DNA of 64,000 bases, taken from NCBI GenBank assembly GCA_029532625.1, contig JARFXM010000003.1, forward strand, positions 1,736,001 through 1,800,000, given 5' to 3'. A model generated the notes under the pieces. It did no database searches and was not told where the DNA came from. It was given only the letters and a program-made list of their open reading frames with translations. This stretch comes from Lomentospora prolificans. Its lineage: Eukaryota; Ascomycota; Sordariomycetes; Microascales; Microascaceae. Both the position numbers and the translations under genes were made by a program. Shown here one piece after another: positions 44,618 through 56,577 of this stretch (within the stretch, counting starts at the first letter, position 1; every line of letters begins with the position of its first letter).

Positions 44618-47600
44618 CTAAAAGTTCTTGACCCGCCTGCCGTTGAAAACGCCAGCGGGCCATCCCTGAAGGGTTTCACCCTCGCCAACAACATCTCCAC
44701 TCATCACGAGCGTGTGTTCCATAAGACAAGAGTCGTCGAGCATGTGCGCACCGGAGAGCAGGCGGCTACCGGTCCGAAGCACACAGCGGTTTCCGACAGA
44801 GAGCCTGTTGAGGTCAAACTTGCCCCGCGTGTTGATGTGACCGACGATGCTGGCATCGTCCACCACCACACGGTCGCCCAGGGTCAAGAGATCCGGCTCG
44901 GTAAAGTACAAGCTCGGGCTGCCGTTGGCAAAAAGCGCACAGTCTTTGCCAATCTTGGCACCGAGGGCGCGGAAGTACATTACGATCCAATGCGTGCCCG
45001 TTAGCATGCCCAGGATTCCGGAGCCGCGGTAGCAGCTCCTTCGGATGCGCTCAATAGCGAGGAAGAGCTGCCATCTTTGGCAGTAGGAACTCTTGTCCCA
45101 GTCGTAGTTTCCCGGCTGCCGACGTCCTAGAAGAATCCACTTGCTGGCGATAACAAACAGGAGGGCGACGACGGCTTGAATGGTGGTAAGGGCAGCAACG
45201 AAGGCGGTTGTCCAACCGAGGAGGACAAACGGGTCACTCCAATGAAACCGCAACGCCAACCCGCTCACGTGCGGTGTCTCTCTCAAGAGCACATTGAGGA
45301 TCTGGATCGATGAGATGCTAGGGACATTCCAGTAGAAGCGAGTGGCAACAGTGAGGAAACTAGAGTAGCAGAAAATCGCAAACGGGCCCATAACGTGGTA
45401 AGGGGCTTTCTTGAAGTAAAACGCCCGACCAAATGGAGAGGACTCGGGTTCGTCGTCAGTCTTGCCATCGTGGATACTTGTAGCCACAGAGCTGTTCCCG
45501 CTGGTGAGTGTAGACTTTTCGCTAGATTTTTCGCTCGACTTCAAAAGGTCCGCCATCGAGTTCTGACGCGTGAGGCTAAGGCAGACCGCATCCCCACCCT
45601 TGGAGCCCACGTAAGTGCCCCCCGGAGAATACAGTCCGTTGCGTCTGGTGAGAGCCCCCGAGCCCATGGTGGTGCCGTCACCGACGGTGACGCCAGGCAG
45701 AAGAGTGACGCGATCAGCAATCATGGCGTTGTTACCAATGACGACAGGTTCCGAGCTGGTACCGTCAGAAGTAATAAAGTGGCTTCGGGATCCGAAGACA
45801 ACATCGTCGCCCACATCGACCAAGTGGTAATCCCCCACTGCGGGCCCAGTTCCAGGCCAATACACGCGCTTGCCAACCTTGCCGCCGAGGAGACGGACGG
45901 CAATTGATGTGCCTTCGTAATGCTGTCCCATCATTTCCGTCATTTCGTGAAGCCTACTGCTGGGCATCAAGGTCCTCATAAGTTCTGCACGCCACGTCGC
46001 GAACTGGCTTCTGCCCTTGGCTGGACCGGGCTTGAGTTCGCCGAAGAGCTTATCCAGAATCCACTTCACAGTAACAGCAAAGCCGAATGCGATAAAAGGG
46101 CTAAGAGAAGCGCGTAGAACTAGAGCTAGATAGTGGAAACCGACCCGCTGGGTATCCGCAAACCAAACGAGGATCTCGTAGAGCACGTTTTCAGAGTCGT
46201 CCGGTGATGTGATGACGAGGCCAATTAAGCCAGCCACCCAAGGAAGCAGAGTGATAATCCACGAAAGCAGTTGGAGAGGAACGGTGAATAGTATCACCAG
46301 CAACCAGTGGGCTTTAGGACGGGCTCCCGGAAGAAGATCACGGTTCTCCTCCGAGGCGTCCTCGAGTGCCCAGCTAGACGAGTTGGGGCCAATGCAGGTG
46401 TTGTCGGGGACTGTGGTGCCAGGTGCAACAATCGAGGCCACGCCCACTGTGGCACCGCTACCGATAACGATTCGTCCGAGATACATCGAGGTGTTCCTTT
46501 CGGCGCCGAACGGACGGCAAATGCAACCTTCTAGGACCGCATTGTCGCCGATTTCGACAAGGTCCCATTCTCCGATTCGAACCTTGGTCAAATCAACATT
46601 CTTGCCAATCTTGGCACCCATTAACCGGTAATACATGATCTTGGTATAGCTTGACCATGAAAAACACCCAGGGCCGCAAACATCGACGATTTTCTGTACC
46701 AGCCACCAGCGCGTATGGTATTGTCCCCACATCGGGTAAAGGCCTTCTTTATAACGGCCGATGATGATCCATTTAGAGAGGATGCCGACCCAGGGAATGA
46801 TCACTCGCGTGACAACCTGTGCAAACAGAATCGAGACAGTCAGGTTAAACAGTCTGCCCAACAGCCACTTGTTGGTCGACCATGGCTGGGTGTAGCTTAG
46901 AGCCACCATGAACCACGTCCACTGCATGGCCCGGCGGAAAGGATAAACCACGACCATGGGTACGAGCTGTAGAAGCATAAGCCACAATCGCGTTGAACTA
47001 TAGGTTTTCTCACAGCCGGGCAAGCCGTCTCCTTTCTCGGACATTATGCTTGTGGCCTGGGAGCAGGCATCGTCGATATATCTCGCGATGGCTCGAGGGG
47101 TTCCGTCACTGAAGACCATGCTAATAGGAACCGCGACATTAAATTCGGATCGAAGAGCGGCGATGAGCTTTCCAGCCTTGAGAGAGTCGCCGCCGAGGGA
47201 GAAGAAGTCGAGGTCAGGTTGTATCATCGAAGCCTCACATTGAGTAATATCGGCGAATTTGGCGACAACTCTTCCCTCGGTCGTATATTGGAGTTCATCA
47301 GCATCCTTCTGCTGCATGTCTTGCAGCACTCTCTCCAACTCCGGGATATCAACAAGTGTTGGATCCTCGTGCATGCGGGGAAGTGGCCGGGGTATCCAGT
47401 GAATACGCCGCGGTATCGAGTAGTTATCGACTTTCTCGGATACTCTGTGGAGCCAGCTCTGTTCAACCGTTGCACGCATGGTACCAATATCGCCAGCGGC
47501 ACCATCCACGGGTGCCGCCACAGCCTCAAGCCACCCTTGCTGGGGGTTAGCTCGCACATGTAGCTCGAGTGGTATGTTCTCTGGCAGGCAGTCCTTGAGC

Positions 47601-49720
47601 GCCAGCATCACGGAAATCTCCTCCACAAGACACCTCTTGGCCTCGAACTTCTCGGAGAGATTGGTTTCGTCCGGAGGACAAATCGCCTCCCAATGCCTAT
47701 CACTGTAGAGGCTGTCGTCCGTGAATGTCGGCAGCGACATACGGTCAGCCAACCTGATTCTTAGCACCTTGTTGTTCCGCTTTGGCAATCCGTCCATGTA
47801 AACAATAACAGATGGCCATTTTGCCTGATGCAAAGACGACTTAAGCGCTTCTTGTAGCACTGTAAGGTCAACTCTCGGTTTTGCAGAAGGTGTAACAAGC
47901 ACAATGCCTACGACTTCCTGCAAAACATCATGAGAGACGGAAAAGGCAAGAGCCTCCGTTACTCGTCCGAAAATAGGCGATCCGGGTTGCTTCGCAGCGC
48001 TGACAATGGCATTCTCAACCTCGAAAGGCGAAATGATTTCACCCCCTCGATTGATAACTTCCTTGCTGCGACCCGTGATGTAGAGATATCCATCGGTATC
48101 CATATATCCCATATCGCCAGTGTCAAACCATCCATCTTTGGTAAATGCGCTCTTGTCGAGAACTCCGTTATCGCAAAGGTACCCATGGGAGACCGGCTCG
48201 CCCCTCACACATATCCTACCCACGGAATGGGGAGAAAGAGGCTTGTCGTTTCCATCAAGGATAGTAAGATCGGGGCCCGTAGCAATTCCAGAGGTTCCCG
48301 TTCGGTCTAGTTGGTAGGTGAGAGGAGGAGTCGAGATAGGCATACATCTAGCACGGGGTCAGTGTGTTTCCTAGTTGTGGGAGTTCGGAAGGGATGAACT
48401 CACTCAGTCATGCCGTAACTTGGAAGGACCGTGCAATTGAACACATCCTTTAACTGGAGAGCCAAAGAAGGTAACAAACCGCCGGCAGCGTTGCAGATTA
48501 GACGGAATCGACTGTCCTGATGTTCCGGCGCGGAGGAAAGGATGAGCGAGTGCATGGTCGGTGACGCGTAGTACCAAGTCGGCGATACCTTCTCAACCAC
48601 AGACCAGAACAGGCCCGGGTCAAAGGCTGAGCAACAAACTGTCGCGCCCCCAGACAGTACGGGGGCGAAGATATTTCGAAGAAGACCACCGCTAGGTCAA
48701 GGTTAGTTGGATGTCTCTGATTCGGCCCCCGACAGGTTGGCTGGCTTACATATGGAACAGGGGCATCATGTTCAGACAGATATCGGACGATGACAGCCCC
48801 CAGCTATCAATGACCAAAACAGCACCAAATACCACATGGTGCATGGTCAGGGGAACTATCTTCTTAGTCCCAGATGTTCCGCTGGTGAAGAGCATAAGGC
48901 AAATATCGGAACTCTTATTTGGTTGGAAGGGCAGACCCTCATCAGATAGCGGACTGCCATTTTGTCTAGTGAGGGCGAGCGTATGCGACGGTGTGAAATC
49001 GACGTAGAAGATGTCGATGTTTTGCTCGGATACCCAACGATCTGTAAGACCAAGTTTTTCGGCTATCTCAGGAGTAGTGACGATGCATTGCGCTCGAATT
49101 TGCTCTACATCAGCACGAAACTGGTCTACGCCCACAGCCGGGTTGATGGGTGCCGCGGCGAAGTGTGCCGCTACGGCAACGCAGGTGGCCGCTAGTAGAG
49201 GTCCGTTAGGGACCGCAATTGCGACGACAGGGTTCTTGTCACCCTCCTTCCGCAAGGGAAGTCGGAATTCCCGGACAGAGAGTTTCAATCCTGCGTGAGT
49301 AACAACAGGAACACCCTCGGGAGGGAGTAGGACGGGCCTGCTTGACTCTTCAATGAGATCCGATAGACACCCATAGCCGTTATGAATCTTGCTAACAACC
49401 TCCTCCAGCTTCCGCATCACATCAGGTACTCGGCCGGCCTTCACAGGTTCCGGCATTCCCTTCCGTACTGAGCCATAGCACCGGAGAAGGTCGAGGACAG
49501 GCAGTTTTCCTTGTGTCTCATTAATTAATAGGGACAACAGAGACAATGCCTTCTCAGAGCCTCCTGATATTATCGGAAGTGAGGCAAGTAAGCTGGAAGG
49601 ATCTTGGGCGGCAATATCTAATATGGTCCTGAACTGAGGAGTAGATCTGATCTCATCGTCCATGGAGAGTGAGAGCGCTCCAAGGGCCGAGGCAAGCTCG
49701 CTGTGAGAGATTGACACCAT
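44618..49720 (-). CDS. Poly-amino-acid-synthetase-like NRPS: A-T-(TM, hexapeptide)x3
   Basis: Large membrane synthetase of 1662 residues; exons 49720-48750, 48691-48404 and 48347-44618. The adenylation domain shows LMLFTSGTSGTKKIVPLTM, PLFHIGGLLRNIF, LPSYGMTE, GWFDTGDMGYMD, GRSKEVINRGGE and the lysine in PKRNNKVLRIRL. The thiolation domain has LGGDSLKAG (phosphopantetheine Ser808). Next come three units, each a pair of hydrophobic helices and a hexapeptide (left-handed beta-helix) domain with turns such as GAKIGKNVDLTKVRIG, VTLLPGVTVGDGTTMGSGAL and MGAKIG-like FRALGAKIGKDCALF. This is the layout of Streptomyces epsilon-poly-L-lysine synthetase Pls and its fungal relatives, which build isopeptide-linked homopolymers at the membrane. 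The PLFHIGG motif is also shared with acyl-CoA-synthetase-like adenylation domains, so the monomer may not be an amino acid. No condensation (HHxxxDG) or thioesterase domain. Confidence 0.88.
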
Positions 49721-49956
49721 GATGAAGACAAGAAATAAGGAGTGTAAGGGATAGGTAAAAGATCAGTTGGCGCGCGGTGAAGGCCTCAGCGAGTCACAGA
49801 CAGGGACAAGGAGGAGCAGTCTGAGGCGCAAGGCTTAGTATTGTAATGAAGGGGATGGTAGTGCATAATGAATGGAGTCGGCCCTGAGCAAGACGAGACG
49901 AAACTCAAGAGATTAGAAGAAGGAGTGTGCGGTTATATGTTACCAGGGGAAATACT

Positions 49957-49978
49957 ACGAAGCCTTCTAAGGCTTCGT
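49957..49978. promoter_or_regulatory. Perfect inverted repeat, 10-bp arms with 2-bp spacer
   Basis: ACGAAGCCTT, CT, AAGGCTTCGT. The repeat lies about 240 bases upstream of the synthetase start codon, in the position of a proximal promoter. It could be a binding site for a dimeric regulator or form a hairpin. Regulator unknown. Confidence 0.6.
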
Positions 49979-51924
49979 GATGTGCCAAGCGCTGACGTAT
50001 GTCGTGCCGGATCCAGGTCAGGGCTGACAATCCTAGTACGAACTAGCAAGCCATGCCTGCTACATATACGCCTTGAACGCCAGGTCCGGGTCCTTGAGGC
50101 GATTCACACCTTTCTCACACCGCAACAGACGATGGGTACAGCCAAGGTGACAGCAACCGCAGGAGTCAGACAAAGGATCCATACCGTGAAAAGAGAGATG
50201 GGACCAAAATCACTTTAGTTGTATTGAAAAGCAACTTAGACAGGACGGGCCTACTATATGCAAATTGATACTACGAACAGCACTCTAACAGAAGATGAAA
50301 TGGAGCAGTGGTGCAATATATCACACAAGGTCCGTATCCGGGCTCGTGCTGTCGAGATTTTCTTCGAGGCGACCAGGATAGGACGCCACAGCCGGGGGGG
50401 ACCTGCAGGGCTGGCGTGGCAGACTCAGCTTTCTGCCTCAGACGAATGGGGATCGGCACCACGTAGCCAATATTGAAAATTGAACGCCACAGAGTTGAAA
50501 GATTCGGGGAAATGTAAATCTTGCGCAGAGGCCCGAATTGTCTTCTCCGTTGTCTAGCGCTTGGAATAAGAATTTGATAGGCCCTTCGGACGCTGGCGTG
50601 ATGTTAGTTGTAATATCACAGGGGTGAAAACGTCATCCGTCAAGATTTTTTCTTTTGAATGAGATGAAACATACGAGACCATGAATACTGACAGGTCTCT
50701 CAAAGCCCAAGCGCACATCGACTGTGTGCATTTAGACGACTTGAGACAGCAGCGTATTGAATCATAAAGTAAGTGGGGGACGTCAAACGAATAAGAGGAC
50801 TACAGGCCGCGAGGCAAAAGACGGTACGATCTCCCAGTCTACCGAGTCATTGAATTGGTAGAGTTCGGTTCGAAGACGACTAAGAAAGGGGCGCGGAAAA
50901 GGAACGCTCTCGACGATTCCTAGGAACCAGATGCAAGACAAGGAAGAAATCTGCAAATAGCGAAGTACTGAGCCGCAAAGGAAAGGAGGAAGGAAAGATT
51001 GCCCAAAAACCCCATATTCTGACCAACGAGCGTCCACTAGACACACATAGCTGGCCCCGGCACCGAGCCCCGGTCGTCTCTCGTCGAGATACCTTCGTAG
51101 CGCATTGGGCCCCGTGTGGCTGTAGTAAGGGGGAACTCTCATACCCGAAATACTCCACAGAATCCCACGCCATCTTGGAACAGTTGGTGGGGCTAGTTTA
51201 ACAATGACACTGCGGCTCGCCTACCTACCGAGGGAATGGAGGCCAAGATCACCGGTTCCGGTCAATGTTAAGTGCCATTAAGACTAGACGTGAAAATGAC
51301 CCTAAGGTGCTAGCCACCGTCTATCTTTCGACTTTTGGCTTTTTAGGGCAGCGTCTTTACCCGAGCCTAAAACTCAAGGGCACGAGTACGCGGGAAGAGG
51401 TGGGCGGGTTCGATCTTGTTCCCCCAACATCCCAATCGCTCAGAGGTTGATCGGAAAGTACTAGTTCACGAATGACGACCTTCCCGCAACTACCATGGTA
51501 TGGTGTCTAACTCCATGGCCAAGACTGCCTAGTTGCGACTTGGCCAGGGCAGACCGCGGAAGGGGAAGTGTTCAGTGCCAAGAAAGAGCAACAACGCTGG
51601 TTGTGGCATTCACGCCACCCCACACAGTTAAACAGCAGGGTACACATCAGCCAGAAGGAGAAAACGTAACCAGGTATAGCAACTCAAGGGAACGTAAAAG
51701 AACGAAGTAGGTTGCAGGAATGATCCACACTCGGGAACCATGCTTAGAGCCATCGGGCGTGCATCCAACGTTCGTGGCCACTTACACCAGCTGGATCACT
51801 GGTAAGACTTACACGCCTCGCCATGCCGATCGCCCTCCGCCACTATTCCGCAAGAAGCGAGAATAAACATGCTGAAAACAGTCGTGCTCCAAACAGCAGA
51901 GGGAAGTAAGTGGACCCGAGGCTC

Positions 51925-51948
51925 ATATATATATATATATATATATAT
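51925..51948. repeat. (AT)12 microsatellite
   Basis: Twelve AT units in intergenic DNA. Confidence 0.95.
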
Positions 51949-54376
51949 CTAGAGGGTTGGACGGGCCTGTTGGTAAAGGTGAAGGAGTCGAACGGTCACA
52001 TATGCGGAGCCAGGATACGGCGCTGTGGTAAATATTTACTTGAGTGATGCAAAGACAGCAAGGGTCGATAGGTGGGAACATGTAGAGGGATAGAAGAGGC
52101 GACGGCGGCCTGGAAGGCCATGTCGGCGGGAGAGCCCGCTGAGAAGTTTTGCAAAGATTCTACATCGGGAAGTGAGGCCGTATGATAACATTCCGGCTTA
52201 GGGGAAGCACATGCTGTTGTGCTGGTATGATCAAAAGGGTCAAAACAAAGCAAAGTAGTTCATTCGTATGGAATTAAGTGAGTTATGAAATTCCGGGTAA
52301 CGATATGTATGAATGTGGGGGTAGCGAAATGATGTGCGACGGCTGGTCCCGGAGACGATGAGACGGTCTCAGCCTCGAGTCATGCTACACTCGGGATGCT
52401 CCCGTTGTATTCGACGATGCTGGTTGCTTGGTGGAGCCAGGCCCTCCACAGAGGTGACCTCCACGGGCCGTAATAGGGTTCTTCATACTCACCAAATACA
52501 AAAATGAGAGGTTTCAAGATAAACCTAGGCGAGACAAGGGCGGCCAAATTATGCGATTGAGAGATAGACAGAAGTAACAACCTAAGCCATGGAGACTTCC
52601 CACACAAGGGCGCGAACGAAATCACCTGTGCTCGGATATGCCGAGTGAAACTCCTCAATCCTTCCTCGCTAAGGAAGGAGTCGCAGCGGTTGCGTCTTGG
52701 GGAGAAAGTAGATAAGTGTGGCTGGGCAAAGAAGCAAGGCGAAATGATGACATCAAGCAACTGTGATGTGGGAAAAAGAAAACATGCCGATTTCCGTCTC
52801 CTTTGAATATTCAAGGCATCCATCAGGAGTTACTCGACCCTATCGCCGAGTCCCCAACTCGGGTGAGATCAGAGCGACGCGGAACAACTGTAGGGGTGCC
52901 TAAGGGGTTTTAGGCATCCACGAACCGGAAGTGATATTTTTGCGCGACGTAAGAACGACGGTGAGAACGCCTAGGAGCCAAGACTTCCGAGTTCTAGAGC
53001 GTAGCGAACGATGACGATCGGAGACCACGAAGTACTGGAATAGATGCTGAGAAAACCAGCTTAAGTACGCGTCTAAATCACTCGAGAAATCTTGAGAGGA
53101 GGCGACGGCTTCAAGTACATCTGCAGATGACCCGGATGAGCCGTAGCAAGAATGATATGGAGTCGACGACTCGCAAGGCACGGCATATGGTGCGTAGAGA
53201 ATGTGTGAAGCCCCGTGAACGGATAAGACACTTACTAGTAGTGTCCTGATGCACTTCGAGAACCTCGTAGCATGCAAGTAGCTCATAGAACAATCATGAC
53301 TTGCCAACTGCAGCGTGAGCAACTTTGCTGTTTCTATGCCCAAAAGGAAGAGTCAGAAACACACGGGCAGAAGTATGTTAAGAGCGAATCTAATTCACGT
53401 AATTTCCTTGCAGGAACTCGTCAGGAACATTGGCACCTAGAGCGGATTGGGTTCCGATACATTCGTCGGGCGGAGGAGCGTCCTTCCCACGTCCAGAAAC
53501 GCTTAAACGAAATGACTCGCCTTGAACCTGAGAGCAAGAATGTCAAATGGCGTTCCACGCCGAACGTGATTGGCGATTCCGCATGTCGTATGAGGCTTTG
53601 GGTAGCGTGGTCGGCAATTGTTGTTTTAACCTCAGTGGTTCCTTGCAGCAGGCCCTGCAAGGTACGACAGCGATGATATCCATACAATGATACATGCCGT
53701 GAGATTGGGTTGATGTTCCTGATCAATACGCGGCGACGCGCTGGCGACGTGTTCCAATTAGAGCTGGGCTGAACGCTGGCTAACATGTGCGGCGCGGCTG
53801 GAGTCGCACCATCTGTGAACATGTGCAGGCCAAAACGTTTCGCAGCTCGGCAGCCCGCAATGCCCTGAATAATACTGATTTGCCAGCGTTCCTGGTGAAT
53901 ACAGTGTGTACTATCCGAACAAACGACGCTTATCTAATCTCTTATCTTATCAGCCTCACTAAACTTTGGTTCAAGGTCAACCTCCAGTCCTGAGTGGGGT
54001 TGACTTCGTTTGCCCACTAAAAAATTAACCCCACCATTTTCAGTCTTGACCGTGATCTTTTTTTGCAAAGCGATTTGCGATCATACCCCCACCATCACTT
54101 TCCCCAAGTATCATCACCATTCGATAGAGTGCCAGCTTGCTGATGGTCCCTTTGTAAAGCAGTCGTCATTCTCTTGTCTACATGTTTCGCTGGCTTCAGT
54201 ACTCTCCGATCCCGGAAAGAGCCGTCTTATCCCATCAATCTACTTAAGCAACCCTTTGTCAGGCGGCTCTCCCAATGACCTTCTTATTCCATCTAGGGAG
54301 GCTCTACCAAAATACCCGGTATTTCATCCCGTTGGCTGGATTTTCGCAATATCTGTCTCGTTTACCAGAAGGGCCC

Positions 54377-55861
54377 ATGTCTGTGACTCCTCCCACCGAT
54401 CCCTCGCCACCACCTCCTGTCACCATGCCCGAATCCACGCCACCTAGACAGCCGCAAGCTCCCACACAAGCGGCGACCACCTCACCAGACGACGGCAAAG
54501 CAGTGGGCTGCCTTGTCCTCGATACCGGTGCCTTGATCAAGAATGAGCCCACCGTTAGTACGCTTCTGGCTCAGGCAAATGAGCTATATACCATCCCGGC
54601 TGTCCTAGCGGAAATTCGGGACGCAGAGACCCGTCGCCGTGTAGACACCACGTTACGCCCTTTTTTGAAGATTAGGTCCCCCAAGCCGGAGAGCATAAAG
54701 TTCATCACCTCGTTTGCACGCAAGACAGGTGACCTCGAAGTCATGAGCGCTCCCGACATCCACCTCCTTGCCCTGACTTACGAACTAGAGTGTGAGAAGA
54801 ATGGCGGAGACTGGCGTCTTAGAAACACTCCCCTTCAGAAACATTTAAACGGCCAAGACTCAAGTGTCTCCGAGAATAGGGCGTCAACGAGTGAAGGTAC
54901 CGACCTGGATCCCGCCAATCCACCGACACAATCAGGAGCAGATCCCGTCTCAGCAGAAGACAAGGTCGATGTAGCTCCTGCGAACGGATTGGAAAGCGAG
55001 TCCACAGCAGAACAGGAGCAACTAACTGCGAATACTTCCGTCGAGGAGAATTTGGCAAAGATCACCCTTGAGGAGTCCGGAGGAGATGCTTCATCCCCCA
55101 TCGCCGAGCAAGAATCTTCTCATGTAGTTGGAGTGTCTCAAGTGCAACCCTCTACCCAAACCCCCATTGAGGGAGGGCCCGAAATCGAGGCTGATGGAGA
55201 CGAAGACGGTGACAGTGACGACAGCGATGGTTGGATTACACCATCAAATCTCAAAAAGCATCTTACCAAGGACCAGGGAACATCTCTCTCGGCCAATCCC
55301 ACTCCACAGTTCCTACAAGCTGCGCTCCTTACGACCGATTATGCTATGCAGAATGTGGCACTCAGGATAAACTTGAACCTACTATCTCCCAGCATGTTCA
55401 GGATTACCAGGCTCAGGACGTATGTCCTTCGCTGCCATGGCTGCTTCTCCATCACCAAAGATATGACCAAGCAGTTCTGCCCCCGCTGTGGACAGCCCAA
55501 TCTTATCCGAACCAGCTGTTCCACCGATGCAAACGGCGTATTCCAAGTTCACTTGAGGAAAAATTTCGAGTACAACAAGCGCGGAAATGTCTATAGCATA
55601 CCCAAGCCCGTCCACGGCACGTCTAGTGGCAAGACTTCCAAGGTGCGAGGCGGCGGTAGAAATGGCTGGGGCCAGTCCCTCATCCTTGCCGAGGATCAGA
55701 AGGAGTACGTTCGTGCCAAGGACAATATGAGGAGGACACGGCAGAGAGATCTTATGGATCAGGACTATCTCCCCGGCATCCTAACAGGTGAAAGGACGAA
55801 CAGCAATGATAAGGTCCGAGTTGGCGCTGGAAGAAGCGTCAACTCTAGGAAGAAGTGGTAA
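54377..55861 (+). CDS. NOB1: 20S pre-rRNA endonuclease Nob1
   Basis: PIN-domain nuclease that cleaves site D to mature 18S rRNA in cytoplasmic pre-40S particles. 494 residues in one exon from the ATG at 54377. The ATG at 54425 has a better context (CACCATG) and would give 478 residues; an upstream in-frame ATG at 54275 seems to be leader. The PIN domain opens with VLDTGALIKN (first catalytic Asp at residue 49) and continues AVLAEIRDAETRRRVD and APDIHLLALTYELE. An acidic, Ser/Glu-rich insert follows, ending in DGDEDGDSDDSDGWITPSN. The C-terminal zinc ribbon reads RCHGC..FCPRCG and is followed by FEYNKRGNVYSIPKP and GGGRNGWGQSLILAEDQ, all typical of Nob1. Works in the same pathway as YAR1 earlier in this window, though the genes are unlinked functionally by position. 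Confidence 0.95.
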   Translation: MSVTPPTDPSPPPPVTMPESTPPRQPQAPTQAATTSPDDGKAVGCLVLDTGALIKNEPTVSTLLAQANELYTIPAVLAEIRDAETRRRVDTTLRPFLKIRSPKPESIKFITSFARKTGDLEVMSAPDIHLLALTYELECEKNGGDWRLRNTPLQKHLNGQDSSVSENRASTSEGTDLDPANPPTQSGADPVSAEDKVDVAPANGLESESTAEQEQLTANTSVEENLAKITLEESGGDASSPIAEQESSHVVGVSQVQPSTQTPIEGGPEIEADGDEDGDSDDSDGWITPSNLKKHLTKDQGTSLSANPTPQFLQAALLTTDYAMQNVALRINLNLLSPSMFRITRLRTYVLRCHGCFSITKDMTKQFCPRCGQPNLIRTSCSTDANGVFQVHLRKNFEYNKRGNVYSIPKPVHGTSSGKTSKVRGGGRNGWGQSLILAEDQKEYVRAKDNMRRTRQRDLMDQDYLPGILTGERTNSNDKVRVGAGRSVNSRKKW

Positions 55862-56277
55862 AGTTATGTCTCTCTGTTTCTTTTATATACTTTTTCAATA
55901 TGCGCGAATGGAATGGTATCGGAAGGCGCTGAGGTACTGGAAAATGTGTTTCACTCATAGATGAACTTTTTGATGACCTCTTTGATATGAAATATGCCAA
56001 TGTTGATTTCCTTATTGATTCTCGATGTGCTCGGCCAGACAGGACCCTTTGCTAACGCCCAATGTAACGCCAAAAACTAAGAAAACCCCACTCATTAACT
56101 AGGGTGCGTTTATCGCATATCAACAGTGAGACGACTCGAAGTAAAGTCTTCACTCTTTCCACGCGCCAGATGCCATGCCCTAGGGAACGGTGCCTTGCAA
56201 GTTAAGGTAGACCCCCAATGCACCGAAACTCATCTCGCCTACATGGCTTGATCCCCCTTTTTGAAGCCGCTCGTAGC
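55862..56277. terminator. Convergent 3' region between NOB1 and NOP10
   Basis: About 415 bases with no gene; expected to hold the 3' UTRs of the two convergent genes. Confidence 0.5.
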
Positions 56278-56577
56278 CTAAAGTTCGCTCTTCTCCTTGT
56301 CCTCTATAACCGGCGGGAGACTCGTTAGCACTCTACACATTCAACCAGCCTCCAGTTTCGCATTCTATCACCCCGACGGGACGCGGGGGTTGAGATACTT
56401 ACTCTGCTGGGAAAGAAGCAAGCCAAACCTCCTCTTAAGAGTAACCCTCTGCCTAGACCACTTGTCGTCGGGGGAGAAACGCGCAGGGTGGGCAGACTTG
56501 GTGACCTGTCCGTGTGCCACCTTCTTCAGCGTATAGAGGCGGTTGCCGTTGGCGTCAAGGGTGTACATTAGATGCAT
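56278..56577 (-). CDS. NOP10: H/ACA snoRNP protein Nop10
   Basis: Small core protein of H/ACA ribonucleoproteins, needed for rRNA pseudouridylation and telomerase RNA stability; binds Cbf5. Exon 1 (56577-56403) encodes MHLMYTLDANGNRLYTLKK, DGQ-like HGQVTKSAHPARFSPDDKW and RVTLKRRFGLLLSQQ, a near-invariant family sequence. Exon 2 (56303-56278) is only 26 bases and adds DKEKSEL after a junction Lys, giving 66 residues. The intron has a GTAAGT donor, a GTGCTAACG branch point and a TATAG acceptor, so the split is well supported. Without splicing the reading frame would run on through PRVPSG to a stop in the intron. The usual length of the family is 58-66 residues. Confidence 0.96.

Larger units (their letters stand above)
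49721..54376. other. Long gene-free stretch upstream of the synthetase gene
   Basis: About 4.65 kb with only short frames. Two minus-strand frames of 147 codons each (52380-52823 and 52900-53343) and one of 119 codons (50783-51142) lack motifs, splice signals or a coding pattern. A perfect 10-bp inverted repeat lies at 49957-49978 and an (AT)12 run at 51925-51948. It contains the promoters of the synthetase (left end) and NOB1 (right end). Confidence 0.55.

Noticed and set aside
52380..53343. Two consecutive minus-strand frames of 147 codons each
   Set aside because: Equal length is coincidence: no shared sequence, no motif, no splice signals.
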